From Pleurodeles waltl (Eukaryota; Chordata; Amphibia; Caudata; Salamandridae), in NCBI RefSeq assembly GCF_031143425.1, contig NC_090451.1, forward strand, positions 347,394,339 through 347,458,338: 64,000 bases of DNA, read 5' to 3'. Under the pieces are notes generated by a model that saw only the letters and a list, made by a program, of their open reading frames with translations, made no database searches and was not told where the DNA came from. The position numbers and the translations under genes are program-made. The number at the start of each line of letters is the position of its first letter. The first letter of the stretch is position 1. Positions 11,786-24,963 of this stretch are shown here, piece after piece.

Positions 11786-13361
11786 TGATAACGCGTCCCA
11801 ATCTAGTTAATTTATTCACTCTGGGACTCCTTTTAGGCCAATGAATCTTTTGTCCCTGATTGAAGACACCTTAGGACGAAATAACTAATCAACATGTCAA
11901 TCAACAAGTCAATAACGTTATCAATAAAACTCAGAAACCACCATGACCTTTCAGTTATGAATAACCACACCAGTTTAGTACGATTTTGTGATGTTTATTC
12001 CCTATTGATTACAATTCTACTAGTAAGTTTATTAGTCTCAAAACCATCCATGAAACACATCAGCATTGTCATAATGTGGCAACTCGAATAAGATTTCATC
12101 AAAGCAAAGATCACGAACATTAGAACATAGCCGACGTCAACATGAATTAACCTTAGCAGAGTATCATTAGTGCATCATTCAATAAATCATTGATTCAGTC
12201 ATTTGCCTATTTGCGTTCGTTTAGTGAACCCCTTAACTAACCTCGAATTAGCATTGGCATGTTGGGCTTCATGCAAAACAATTTGGTAACACGAATTTGG
12301 AAAACATCTCTCTATGGTCTCCGTTAAAAGAAGCAGTTGGTACCTAGAAAGAAAAGGCAAACAGACAATTACAATTTCATCATCATATAGTTACCTTCCG
12401 TAATGGGTCAGTATACAGAGTCAGTCTTTGTCCTCAGGACATAAGTTGATTCACCATCAGCCAGGGAATTCAGCAAGACGGGTAAGAAGGGACACTTCCC
12501 TCATAAGGATGAGAAGTATAGAACGGGCAAGATAAGGGTGAGGATGGTTTGAAGAATCAAACAGAAAAGTCTCTAGGTAGAGTGACAAAGTGTCTGGGTC
12601 ATAGCAAAAGTTCGCAGTGGCATCTCCTAATGGCTCCTCGTGTCAAAGGTTTTTATCCCTTTTCTGTTGTACAGTCCCCTAATTTCTGATTGGGTAGGGT
12701 TGGCACCCCACTATCTTCATCCAATGGGTTTCCAGTGGTACTATCAAATTTGTCACCCCATAACAGTTCTCACATAGTTTATTGGTTCTTGTGATTGATG
12801 TCTCCAACGGGTAGAATGTCCGGTAGGATTTCATACTCTCGTGGTCCTCTCGCATCCTCAGTCAGTAGTTCCATTGTCTGTACCGGTTTAGGGGACCTTG
12901 TACCTGTAACTAGTCTACACTGTTGCATTCGGCAAAAATGTTTCCTTGAGCAAGTCGAATTTCATGAGAACGGATCTACTACGGTTACACTCATCTTCTA
13001 GCTTTGGAAAAGTACGAGTACATGTCCTTCAGCAAGTCAGCACACTGCACGTTAGAAAAACACATTTAACATGAAACCGGGCAACTAGGCCTTGACTCAT
13101 GCTAAATAAGGCCTAATGATTTATTAGCAAAACTTTAACACATAACTCTTAATATTAGTGCAAAATCATACATTAATGTATCATTATTTCATTATTAGTC
13201 AGCTTCATTAATCATTGTATACATTGGCGGCCACTCCCCATGGGCACATTTCAAGCGCATGTTTAGTAAAGCACATTAATGTATTTTCTTATGCGGCATT
13301 ATTATGCATTAGTTCATAAACATTTCATGTTAATTTTGAGTATAAGAGCTACGCTCCCTCA
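11786..13361 (-). repeat. 5' LTR of the retrovirus
   Basis: The right part (12,814-13,361) matches the 3' LTR at the window start. On the minus strand it starts TGAGGG and, if the primer site is correct, ends TATCA at 11,786, giving 1,576 bp. It holds a TATA-like box at 12,648-12,659 and an AATAAA signal at 11,994-11,999. The left boundary is inferred from the primer site because the matching part of the other LTR is off-window. Confidence 0.8.
12648..12659 (-). promoter_or_regulatory. LTR TATA box
   Basis: GGGATAAAAACC on the minus strand lies about 700 bp into the 5' LTR, with AATAAA about 650 bp downstream inside the same LTR. The arrangement fits a U3-R-U5 order. Confidence 0.45.
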
Positions 13362-13586
13362 TATGCATAACGAAAATCTCATCCGGGCCTAACTTGAATC
13401 CATAATTGCTAACCCTGTGTTTTTAAAAATAGGCAGCTTCTTATAACACCTTTGAAATCGGTAATCAACTCTTCAAGGAATGAACAAAAAAAATATCCCA
13501 TAAAAAGATTCAATAGTCCAAAATTGAAACAATTATATACACCCAAGGGATCATCTCAATTGAACCTCAGAAATTGTCTTTCAAGA

Positions 13587-16073
13587 TGTTGGAAAATGGG
13601 TTATTGGTAGGGCAGGTAGGTACCTACACCTAGCAACAAGCCACAAACCTCCACAAAAGTACAGTTAGGTCTCAGTAAATTAATCCCAGCTCTACCCTTG
13701 GTAGCTTGGCATCGAGCGTCAAGGCTTAACTTAGGAGACAAAGTGTAAAGTATTCAGATATCACAAAACAGTAATTAAATAAAACACAGGAAACAGTTTA
13801 AAAATCCAAAACCAATTTATAAAAATAGCTTATATTTTTATCTTTAAAATGACACAAAAACGATTAAAATCGGTTCAGGGGAACCGGAGATATGAATTTT
13901 TAAAGTATTATTATTTTCTAGCGCTTAGAAACAAAAAGCGCCAATCGGGTCATCTGGTTGCACCAGGACCGGGGCAAAGTCAAACTTTCAGGCCGACCGC
14001 GATGGAGCCCTGCTCGGCTACAGGTCGCGGGAGGCCTCGGTTAAAAAGTTACCTTCTGACTTAGTCTTTATTTTGAAGTTTTTCTTCACCGGGACGAACC
14101 TGCCAGTTGGATCCGACCTCCTGGAGCCCTTGTCCGGATACGCGAAGTCGGTTTCCTCGGTGGTGATTTTTACCTTCGGACTTAGTCGTTTTTTCGAGAT
14201 GAAAATCCTTCGACCGGGGTAAACCTGGATCTTGATCCGACGTCCGTGGAGCCCTTCTCGGATACGATGGCTGGAAGGTCCCGGTCAACTTTTTACGTTC
14301 GGACTTAGTCTCTTTTTTGGATGTTTTTCTTTACCGGGACGAACCACGAAGTCAGGCCGTGTCGCGGTTGAGGCAAGCCGGCTAGAATTTCCGCGTCGAG
14401 TCGGTCACTTTATGGAGCTTTTTTCTAAAATTTCTCCAATCTTTTCCAAACTTCTGGGGCTTCACCCAGATGTTCTTTTAAGGTTCTTTTGGGGTCCACA
14501 GCTCACCCCAAGGGTCCAGAAGTTCTGTGATGGTCCTTGGGAAGTGCGGACTTCAACTCCCAGAGTGCACCTGGCGCAAACTCCTTTTTGGCCACTGGGC
14601 AGTGGGCAGCTGGTCACTTTTTCAGGAGTTGGTGCAGGGGACTCTGGTTAGCAATTTTTCACCTGTAGCAAACAGGGAGTCCCTCCTTGAACCAGTGGAA
14701 GCCAGGCAAAGTCCTTCTTGTGGTGAAGCCCAAGTGTGCAGCTGGTGCAGTCTTTCTGAGTGCAGGGTCCAGGTGCAGGCCAGGGGTCCAGCAGGGCAGT
14801 CCTTCTTCTCCTTAAGTTCCTTTCTTGTTGAAATCTGGTAGGGATCTGAGGCGTGGGTGCAGGTCTGCCAGTTTTATCCTTGCTCCTGGGTGAAAAGCAG
14901 GGGGGCCCTGGTCCTCCAATCAGGGACAGGGTCGTCCCCCTGTGATGACCACTTCCTGGGAAGTGTGGCAAAAATCCATCCCAGAAGGCAATAGTCTCTA
15001 AAAATCCAAAATGGATGAATCTGATTTTTGGAGGAGAGATCTGGCTGAGCCCACCCACTGGTGTGGCTAAAAATCATAAACACACCCCTCTCCTGCCCTC
15101 TCCTAATCTAATCAAGGGGGCGCCTAGCTGTCTGGGGTTGCAGGATGTGGGGGTGTTGCTGGGTGCTCCAGATGTCCTTCTCTGCCTTTGAAGACCAGTT
15201 TGGCAGCCCTCCCCCTTCCTGCTTCCCCATCTGCTGAGGGGAGATTCTCTCCCCCAAGCACATTCCTTTGTGTGAAGTCAGGCCACTTCACACCTCATTA
15301 AAGTAGCCTGGCAGAAGCTGCTGCAGGCTGGCCAATCAGAGCACAGGAGCAAAAACAATGCAGAGCTGAAATTGGCAACTTTTTAGGTAAAGTCTAAACT
15401 TTTTACCTGCACTAGTTATATTAAATCCAACAACTGGAAGTTGTGGGATTTATTATAACAATCAATTTGATACCAAATTCTTGGTATGTAACATTTAAGG
15501 AGACTTTAAAATTTAAAATAAAGTCTGCCCATTCTAGCCTATGAAGGCCATTTACTTCTATGAGGGAAAAACGAATTTGGCTGTTTTTACCTCACCAGGG
15601 CTTATAAATCTATTTTTATAAAGTCCCTGCTTATAGTTACATGGCACCCAGCCCTAGGGGCACATAGGGCACACCTTAGGGGTGACTTATATGTAAAAAT
15701 AAGGTAGTTTAAGACTTTGGAAGTACCTTTAATTCCAAAGTCGAATTTGCATATAACTTTAATTTAAAAGCAGCCAGCAAGGCAGGCTTGCTTTTAAAAT
15801 GACACTGGGCACCTCAGCAATGCACCTAGGTGTGCACCACCTATGCTGTGGTCCCTAAACCTACATGCCCTACCATATACTAGGGACTTATAGGTAGGTT
15901 AACTTAGCCAATTATAATTAGCCTAATTTGCATATCCATTTTACACAGAGCACAGGCCCTGGGACTGGTTAGCAGTACCCAGGGCACCATCAGAGTCAGG
16001 AAAACACCAGCATAAAGTGGAAAATGGGGGCAAAAAGTTATGGGGCCTCTGCAATCAGCCCCAGTTTCTCACA
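13587..16073 (-). mobile_element. LTR-like element copy 2
   Basis: The element starts TGTTGG, ends CTCACA, and is flanked by identical 5-bp duplications CAAGA (13,582-13,586 and 16,074-16,078). It is 2,487 bp and inverted relative to copy 1; the start aligns to the reverse complement of the 4,700-4,807 end (TTGGTAGG, TAGCTTGGCA). This perfect duplication is the best evidence that the family inserts like an LTR element. Open frames inside (up to 139 codons) have no recognisable motif. Confidence 0.8.
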
Positions 16074-16078
16074 CAAGA

Positions 16079-17949
16079 CATCAGAATCGCAAGTCACACT
16101 GTAAGTGGTGGTAGCAGAGAAGAGAAAGGCAGTAGCACACAAGCTATTTCTCTACACTGAGAGCAGGTAAAAAAGACCAACCTTCTGCCATCCCAGTCTA
16201 TACATACCTTCCTCCTGCCCCCCAACTCCTCTTCTTGGAATGCTCCTATAAACAATGCTCCTTGATCAAGCATCACTGGGTTCCAGGAGGTATGGGACAC
16301 GGAAATGGGTGTGACATGGACTTGATGAGTACCCATCTGTTGTTCATAGTTGCTGTTTTGGACATACTTCCTTATAAAAGAGCCATAAGAGCAGATTTCT
16401 CCATCCAGGAGGTAAGAAAGACAGACAGACTGGATGCAGGCATTTTGAATACTCTTGTCACAATTGTGCATTTAAGGAGGGATGGGTCACTTCACTGACT
16501 CCAAGACAGTGGCTGTGTTAGGAAACCGAACACAGTAGAAAGCCCAGGGTGAAGGCAGGCCAACCTGGAAGAAATAGGGGCTGGGTAGGCATCCACTGCA
16601 TGAGCTGAGCAGCCATGCAAACAGAAAAGGGATGTTCCACATAACGTTTTAGCAGGATATCAATATGCCCAAGATTCCTACCCCCTCATGACCTACATAC
16701 ACAAAACCTTCACATACTGTTTGTAGATCACCAGCTAACTCTTTCCGTAAGAACTGTGTTGATATCTAGAAGATCTTTTTAAGTAGAATTTCAAGGATAC
16801 CTGAACCTCAAGCAGCAAAGCTCATCTAATACAATCATCTATGTTTGTGGCCCCTTACCTCTCCTGTCCGTGATCACCACTGTCACACTTTCAGTCATCT
16901 CTAAAACATACTGAGATATCACCAACACAATAGTTTCAGACTGCTTGGAACCTCGACGAACATCATATTCTTTACCATACAGTCATTTAGGAAGAGAAGC
17001 ACCAACTACTTCTTGCATCATTTCAACCTTTATTCAATCAATCAACTGTTTATTTCATAGAAAAATAGAATTTATAGAAGAATGAAAAAAGAAACAAAAT
17101 ATTGGAAGTTGAGTAAATATTATATATGTATGTCTTCAGCACTATAAAAAACATTATGTGCAAGACCTCCCTTGGTGCAAATTCAAAAGAAGCGTAAAGA
17201 CCTTTAAGGTGAAATGCCACAAAAGGACCACAAATCGCATTAGATACATAAACATATATAGATGCAAAGTCAGCAAGTGTGTGGTTTCACATGTAGGCGC
17301 AAAAGAGTAATAAGCCCAACATCTATTAGAAAAAAGCCAAAAAGATAACTACACACTATGCATAAAGAAACTAAAAATAAGCACAACTCTCCATGAATAC
17401 CATAAATACAACCCAGAGAATGGTCTGCATACCATGAAGAGAAGCTCAAATCAAATGCAACCACCTTGAAAAGATTCACAAAGCATTCCTAGGCCCTATG
17501 GAAAAAATCCAGAATAAAGCTTACACTCTGCAACAAAACAGACAATGTTGTGATACTTTGCTTCCAAAGTGTTTCCAGACATGAGAATTGTTGCTGAGGC
17601 AGATTTATTTGGACAACTGGCACAGTTTCAAGATTAATACACGGAGGACTAATATGACCAACTCACTCTTACTTCTGCTATTCTAGCACATCATAAGAGG
17701 AAACCCAGGAAAAGACATGAGATACAAAAACTGCTGAAGAAGACAAGAAAAAAGTTAATTGGCACTGAAAGCTTTTTAGCGCAATCTGCATAAGAAAGAA
17801 ACATTCTTAATAAATATGTAAATGCACTATTATAATATAATGAGTTATTATTCAATAAAATCTTGTATTTTAGAGTTGTAATACACAAATTCATGCTTTA
17901 GGTGAAAAGGGATATCTGGAAAAAAACACATTCCATTTACTTATTTAGA
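16079..17949. other. Non-coding stretch
   Basis: No open frame with recognisable content. Base composition becomes AT-rich after about 17,000. I see no tandem array, terminal repeat or RNA gene. Confidence 0.5.
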
Positions 17950-18039
17950 ACTTCAAACAATCATTTGCTTTTAATGTGGAAGTCTTGCTTTCATATTTAT
18001 GTTTGTGTTCAACATTAAAAGCAAGTGATTGTTTGAAGT
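17950..18039. repeat. 90-nt hairpin
   Basis: The arms 17,950-17,977 and 18,012-18,039 are complementary over 28 bp with one mismatch, around a 34-nt loop. No flanking duplication is obvious. It could be a tiny MITE remnant or a small-RNA hairpin; sequence alone does not decide. Confidence 0.6.
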
Positions 18040-18884
18040 GATGAAGAGATAAAAAATGTCACCAGCTAACTGATAGCATGACGATCCGAACCTCTGTTGC
18101 AGAACCAATGGATAAGCAAGAGCTACTGGGCCAAACTGTGAGGATTGAGGCCTTTTAATCCTGATATATCGGGCCTTATCTACTATGAAGTGTGAGTGAC
18201 TAGGCCAAGTACTAACCCTTCAGCACTTAACCCTCAGTGATAGCGCAGGTTGAGCAGTCAAAGGCCTCTCTGGAGTGGGTACTTGTGAGATGTATAGAAA
18301 CTCAAATTCAAACACACTCAGCACCCCTACAAATGGATGTCCAGCCTGCTACTCACCTTTATGAAAAAGTAATATTTGTATATGAAAATAAAGTGAAATA
18401 TAGCACACCACAAATAACATATAAAGTATTTGTAAGGCAGGCACGGTTGCACTGTCCTGATATGTCCCTGAGTTCAACTTCCTTACCTAAGGACTCTGGT
18501 TATTTCTGATTCCTGTGAGGCAATATTCAGCTTAGGCCTTGCTAGCAATTACAAGATGTTCCAAAATGATTTCTTCAAAGGAAACGTGCCTTAGTGTTGT
18601 AGTGCTTTTAGCCAGAGTACGTTTCCACAGAATGTCACTGGCCTTGTAATCAGTCTTACCTGTTCTCACTGGAGTTGTGGCTTGGCAGGCCCATGTATGG
18701 CTCAGTGCCCAGTGGTGAGCAGAAGTGTGGATGCTGTTTGCAAGGCGGCTGGTGACCACAATTCTCCTCTGATTGTGTGATAAGTGTTCTTGAGTCTGGC
18801 AGCAGATCTTTGGCTCTTCTAAGTGAGGGTGATTGAACCAATGCTCTATGTGTTGCAACCCACTATGCTAAATGCGCATACGCT

Positions 18885-19420
18885 ACTCCAGGGTGATGGC
18901 CTTCTCTTTTCACCATGACCAGGGTTTCAAAAACTTCCCACGAAGGGCGATGGCCCCACCAAGTCACAACATTGCATAGGGTAATGGCCCACTTCTTGTC
19001 ACAGTGGTGCACCAGAGCATTGGCCCTTCATCCTCACCACGGCCCCCACCTCCACCTAGCATATGGGGGGGTCATAAACAAGGCTTATAAGGTAACGGCC
19101 CATCTAGGTCACAACATTATACAAGGTGTAGAACTACCTCTTCTACCTCTTGTCACCCAAATGCACCAGGGTGGCAGCCTTTAAACTTCACTGTGGCCTC
19201 CACCAGGCATAGGGAGGTCCTGAACATCAGCACTTAGGCAGACAGTTGCATCAGTGCAATGGTCCTCTGTTTTCACTGTGGCTTCTCGGGGCATATGGGG
19301 TCGAGAATATCAGTACTTGAGCAGACTGATTAATTGGTGCAACAGTCCTCAATCTTCACTGAGGCCCCCATGTTGCATATGGGAGTTGTAAACAGCAACA
19401 CAGCAGACGGATTGATCAAT
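18885..19420. repeat. Degenerate tandem repeat, about 100-bp unit
   Basis: Recurring phrases such as 'gcaatggccc', 'ttcactgtggc', 'gcatatggggg' and 'cagcacttaggcagac' return at roughly 90-120 bp intervals, with heavy divergence between units. It encodes nothing I recognise. Confidence 0.45.
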
Positions 19421-19474
19421 GCAACACTGACACAAATCTCACACTGTGCTTTGGCAGGATCGATACTGGACCTC

Positions 19475-21625
19475 TGTTAGAAATTCAGTTTCTGGTTGAC
19501 AGAAGTATGCACCCTGATCAAGCATGAACCACAATCCTAGTCAGGGTAAGTCAGAAAGACACCCTAAATTAACCTGTGCTCTGGTAGCTTGGCACAGAGC
19601 AGTCAAACTTAACTTAAGAGGAAATGAGTAAAGTATTTTTGCAATGCTTCAAACAAAAACAGTGAAAACCCCACACAAAAAGATACCACACCTGGTTAGA
19701 AAAATAGAACTTACTTTGATAAATGAAATTATCAAAATGACAAAAATCCAATAAGTAGAACTTGAGTTAGGAATTTTTAGAGATCAAACTGTTAGATTGC
19801 GCCTAGAAGCAAAAAGCACCAACCAGGTATCTATGGTCGTTCTGGACCGGGACAAAGTGAAAATTTCAGGCTGACCACAATGGAGCACCAGACAGCTACA
19901 TAGACCTTGTTGAGTCCGTTGAACCAGATTACCTTAAAATCCAAGGGCGGAAGTGTTGCTCTCGTTATGATCCACACAGCAGAGAAGATGTGTTGATGTT
20001 CCCCATGCAGTCAACGAGATACCTCAAAGTTCCCCATGCAGCGGTGGCAATGTGTCAGAGCTGAGATGCAGTGGAGTTCAGGTGCAGGTACTGGCCATTT
20101 CGAGGCAATGCACTGATTCCAATGAGGGTAGTGGTTGAGCTGCAGAGTTTGTTGTCATTGAGGTTGCAGAGACATTGCAACAGAGAAAATGCTGCATTGT
20201 TGGTTCTGAAAGTGATGCACCGGTTCTATTCATGTAATGGCAGAGATTCACCAGTTCTGTCCATGCAATGGCAAAGATGCAGTGGTTCTGCTGGAACAGC
20301 ACCTGAAGGTCTACTTCCAAGGGCACAGGCCTAGGATGGCACCACATGGCAGTTGAGGCTCACAGCTGGCAAAGTCCAGTTGCATTGTTGGGTTGGTTAG
20401 AAGTCTTTTATGTCCCTGAGACTTCAGATCAGGTCAGATCAGATCAGGCTGGCTCTTGGAGTCACTCTAGGTTCTGGGTTAGAGAGATGCAGGTCCAATC
20501 TTTCTTACCCAGGTAAGAGGAGCAGCAGGTCAGCACTTCTGGGCAACAGTTCTTCTAGACTTGCAGTCCAGCCAAGTGCAAGTCCTTGCAGCAGCACAGC
20601 AGTTCTTCTTCCTTGCAGGGTATTCACAGGTTTAGAAGTGTAGTGAAGAGGTAGGGTCTGAGGTCCAGTTCTCATACCCAGTGGTGCCTTTGAAGTGGGG
20701 AGACATCTAAGAAGTCTTTGAGTTGCACAGAAATCCTCCCTTCCTGACCTGGCTCCAGATATACTACAGGGGGTTATGTAGCCCTTTGTGTTAGATAGTT
20801 TAATCAGGTGTGAGTATGAGGTTGTAGCTAATTCCTTCCTCCCATCCTGCCAGGGTGGCCCATCAGGGACCTTCAAGTCACACCTAAGCTCCCATTGTGT
20901 GTGCCTGTCTAAAGGGAGTACACAAAGCCCAGCAGTCACCCACCCTAGACAAGGGATCAGAGACAGGGACCAGGAACCAAATGGCTAAAGTAAGAAAATG
21001 CCAACTTTCTAAAAGTAGCATTTTCAGAATTACAATTTAAAATCTGACTTCACCATAGGGTGTGATGTTGAATTTTGATTCCAGAGACACCAAACTAGAA
21101 AAATTTACCTCGTCCCGAATCTGAATTATACTCATAAACTGTAATGAGGTAATCCCAATTTTAGCCTATGGGAGAGATAGGTCTTACAGTAGTGGAAAAC
21201 AAATTGAAGAGTTCTTTACTACAAGGACATGACAAACTTAAAAGTGCATGTCTAACTTTTTTAAACACACTGTGACTGTGCCTTGCGCTTTGGCTGTCCA
21301 GTGCTTACCTGAGGGGTGACATATGTTTTAAAAAGGAAGGCTTGGGTCTGGCAAAAGGGTTATTTTGCAAGGCTGACATGGCAGTGTAAACTGCACCCAC
21401 AGGCTCTGCTATAGTTCTGCAATGAGGCTTCGGTGGGTGGCACAATCAGTGTTGCAAGCCCACTAGTAGCATTTCATTTACAGGCCCTGGGCATGCGTAG
21501 TGCACTTTACTAGAGACTTATAAGTAAATTAAATATGTCAATTGGGTATATGCCAATTAAACAATGTTTTAGGGAGAGAGCACAAGTACTTTAGTAGTGT
21601 TTAGCAGTGGTAAAGTACTCTTCTT
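19475..21625 (-). mobile_element. LTR-like element copy 3, 3'-truncated or degraded
   Basis: It starts TGTTAGAAATTCAG and shares the early phrases of the family (CTGGTAGCTTGGCACAGAGC; AACTTAAGAG). The far end still resembles the other copies near 21,400-21,620 (TAGCAGTGGTAAAGTACTC), but the CTAACA-type end and the second target duplication are not found; the flank before it is ACCTC. Boundary at the right is approximate. Confidence 0.65.
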
Positions 21626-21874
21626 CTCCACACCAAATCTTCTGGTCTCAGTAGACAGGTAGATGTTGATGCTCCATGCTCGAGTGAGAGTAGTTTTAAT
21701 TGTCCTGGGTGATGTCGCCACACAAAACCCTTAGTCTCCTGTCCTGGGCACAACAGGCAGAAGACTTACTGAGCTTCTCCATGATGATGTACATCCCCAG
21801 TTTAACAATTTTGAGAGACTTATGCCCCCCTTTTCATAATCCATTTCCAGACACAGAGGTGATTTATTGTCTTA

Positions 21875-22044
21875 GGGCCTGATTTAAAGTTGGGCGGAGA
21901 GGTTACTCCATCACAAATGTGGCATGCATCTCGTCCATCGTATTACAAGTTCCATAGGCTTTAATGGAATCATAATATGACGGACAGGATATCTGTCTCA
22001 TTTGTAATGAAGTAACCCCCTCAGCCAAACTCTAAATCAGGCCC
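21875..22044. mobile_element. 170-bp MITE, Harbinger-type target site
   Basis: Terminal inverted repeats start GGGCCTGATTTAAAG and end CTAAATCAGGCCC, and similarity continues for roughly 35 bp inward. The flanks are TTA on both sides (21,872-21,874 and 22,045-22,047), a 3-bp TWA duplication typical of PIF/Harbinger elements. Non-coding. Confidence 0.75.
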
Positions 22045-22048
22045 TTAG

Positions 22049-24963
22049 GGGCCAGACGTACGTAGCTAAATGTTTGTGATTTCCTAATAGCAAATGTTTG
22101 CGTTTTTTAGGAAATCGCAAACAGCTATGTACAAGTGTGTTTAGCACTGTTTGTGATTCCCAAATAGGCCGCAAGAGACCTGCTTCATTAACATTCATGA
22201 GGCAGGTTGCAATTTGTGGCCCATTTGGGAATGGCCACAACCACCGGAATGGTGGCCTGCTGGGTCAGCAGACCACCATGTCTGTGATTGCTTTTTAAAT
22301 AAAACAATATATTTTTTTAAATGCAGCCCATTTTCCTTAAAGGAAAATAGGATGCATTACAAAAAGAGAACTGAAAAGTTTTCTTTTGATTTTTCAAGAG
22401 TAGGCAGTGGTTCATGGGACCACTGCCAGCTCCTAAAAAATATTTCACCCACATTCACAAAGGGGTAGAAATCTGCAAATGTTTTGTGACTGCATTCCCG
22501 GTCGCAAAGAATTCCTACATAGCAGTGTGACTCGCTCTTAGACTTGGCATCCTTGGCGTGGTCTCCCCTAATATTTTGCCTCTGTTTCTCAGGTTGTTGA
22601 TGTGTGCTGGTCTCTGTTTTTGCTGTTTTTGTTACTCTGGGCACTTTACCACTGCTATACAATGCTAAAGTGCAGGTGCTCCTATGTCAAATGTATGTGT
22701 AATTGGATTTCCATGATTGGCATATTTGATTTACTGGTAAGTCCCTAGTACAGTGCACTAGAGCTGTCCAGGGCCTGTAAATCAAATGCTTCTAGTGGGC
22801 CAGCAGCACTGGCTGTGCCACCCACATTAGTAGCCCTGTCAACATGGCTCAGATCTGCCACTGCAGTGTCTGTGTGTGCAGATTTTAATTGCCAATTCGA
22901 ATTGGAAAGTGTGCCCACTTGCCAGGCCTAAACCTTCCCTTTTCTTACATGTAAGACACCCCTATGGTAGGCCCTAGCTAGCTCCAGGGGCAGGGTGCAG
23001 TGTATGTTTAAGGTAGGACATATACTAATTTGTTTTATTTGCCCTAGCAGTGAAATACTGCCAAATTCGTTTTTCACTGTTCTAGGCCTAGCTCTCCCAT
23101 AGGTTAATATGGGGGCTACCTTTTAAAATGATTCCCTTTGGGAGCAGATAGACATGTGGAGTTTGGGGTCTCTGAGCTCACAATTTAAAAATACATCTTT
23201 TAGTAAAGTTGGTTTTGAGATTGTGTGTTTGAAAATAGCACTTTTAGAAAGTGGTTATTTTCTTGCTTACACCATTCTGTGACTCTGCCTGTTTGTGGAT
23301 TCCCTGTCTGGGTCAGTTTGACAGTTCGGCTGTTTGCACCTCTCTCTAGACAGTGATACAAAGGGAGCCGGGGTGTAGCTTGCATATCCTGATGAGCCAT
23401 CTGTGCTAGGAGGGTGGGGAGGAGTGGCCACTCACACCTAAAAGGGTTGTGCCTGCCCTCACACAATGCAGTCTCCAACCCCCTGGTGGGTGTCTGGGGC
23501 CTGCCTGGGCAAGGCATGATTTCACAAACAAGAGAGACTTTCCTTTGAAGTAAGCCTACTTCAAAGGCCAAAATAGGTATAAGAAGAACAACCAAAACCA
23601 CAGACTTTAGATCGCTTCTGGACATCAAGAGGAACCTCTGCCTGGAGATGAGCTGAAGAGCTGAGGAGAAGTGCTTCTCTGCTTGTTACTGTGGTTTGTG
23701 GCGCTATCCTGCAGCTGATCCTTCTGCCTGTGCAAGGGGACAAAGACTAGACTTTGTGTGCATTCCTGCTTGTGAAGAATTCTCCAAAGGCTTGTCCTGA
23801 GCTTGCCTCCTGTTGTTGAAGTCTCAGGGCCATCAAAGACTTCTCCTGCCAGCACCTGGACACTCTGCTGAGACTCCTGCCCTGCCAAGTGGTGCCCTAT
23901 CCAGTTCCTGGGGCCTTGGAAGGTGAGGTTGGCAGACCGAGACTGAAAATCCATGCACAGACCACTGTGCAGGGCAAATATCGACGCACCTTCTGAGACA
24001 TGGCTGAAAAACGATGCACTGCTGACTTTGCAGCAGAACTCGACGCTACTGCGGCTGGAAGATCGATGCACGCGGCTGGAGAAATGATGCGCAACACCCG
24101 CTGACGGAGGCTGATAACGTCGCAACCAACATAGCACGGTTTTGCTGATACCGTGCGGCAGGATTTTCAATGCAAACCTCGCTGGGTGCGGAAAAACACC
24201 ACAAAGCCTGCCTGGACCCGAGTGCTTGCCCGGATCGACGGATCAACGCTTTGCTTTCCAAGGAGAGGAAAAACAAGGCACGCTGATCCGTCCGGAGGAG
24301 GAGAAACGATGCACAGCCTCGCCTGCAGGCGAGTAATCGATGCATCTCTAACCTTTTTTGATGCACACTCGCCCATGCCGTGCATTTTATTTTGACGCTA
24401 CCCAGGTACTTTTCAATGCTAACAGTGTTTTTACTGTTTTCTCAAGGATTTAAGACTCTTTTGCTTTTAAAAGTAATAACTTGACTTGTATATGTTGGAT
24501 TTGGTTGTTCTGGCCTTGTTTTGTTCAGATAAACATTTTTTATTTTTCTAAAACTGTGTTGTGTCATTTTGTAGTGTTTTCACTGAGTTACTGTATGTGT
24601 TGGTACAAACACTTTACACCTAGACTCTGAAGTTAAGCCTGCCTGCTTGTGCCAAGCTACCAAGGGGGTGAGCGGGGATTAACTGATGGTGATTCTCCTT
24701 CACCCTGACTAGAGTGAGGGTCCCTGCTTGGACAGGGGGTAACCTGACTGCCAACCAAGGACCCCATTTCTAACACTCACTATTAGAAAGGGATGCCCTT
24801 GGCACGCCCCTTCCTAATAATGTGTCGCAAACCCTATTTTGCAAGTCAGTAATAGTTGAGCAACTTGGAAAATAAGGTTATTACATATCAAAAGGCATTT
24901 TACTGGTCGAAAACATTCCGATGGGCCATTTGGGACCAGTAAAAAGCTTCATACATCTGGCCC
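22049..24963. mobile_element. MITE split by an LTR-like element
   Basis: The outer ends are GGGCCAGACGTA at the left and TACATCTGGCCC at the right, with TTAG on both sides. About 490 bp of left half and 190 bp of right half flank the element at 22,536-24,775. The left edge directly adjoins the previous MITE's TTA, so the two inserted side by side or one inside the other's target. Confidence 0.6.
22536..24775 (+). mobile_element. LTR-like element copy 4
   Basis: The element begins TCTTAG (changed TGTTAG) and ends CTAACA, flanked by CTCGC (22,531-22,535) and CTCAC (24,776-24,780), differing only by a CpG-type change. It is 2,240 bp in the same orientation as copy 1. The promoter-like GGTATAAG sits near 23,576. 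The last 100 bp are nearly identical in wording to the end of copy 1 (GGGTAACCTGACTGCCAACC). Open frames of up to 181 codons here are not shared with other copies. Confidence 0.8.

Larger units (their letters stand above)
1..13361 (-). mobile_element. Endogenous retrovirus, class I-like, defective, minus strand
   Basis: A provirus reads right to left: 5' LTR, primer site, gag, pol, env, polypurine tract, 3' LTR. The two LTRs align without a gap at an offset of 12,813 over the 548 bases visible in both. Order of domains, a GPY/F-type integrase tail and a CX6CC-type transmembrane protein place it with gamma/epsilon-type (class I) retroviruses; the exact clade is inference. Every gene carries stops or frameshifts, and the nucleocapsid, protease and RT N-terminus appear deleted, so this copy is inert. 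A foreign 2.1 kb element interrupts it at 2,701-4,807. The left flank lies outside the window, so no provirus target-site duplication can be read. Confidence 0.93.

Noticed and set aside
16094..16498. Opposed open frames of 125 and 87 codons
   Set aside because: No motif, no context and no repeat support; compatible with chance.
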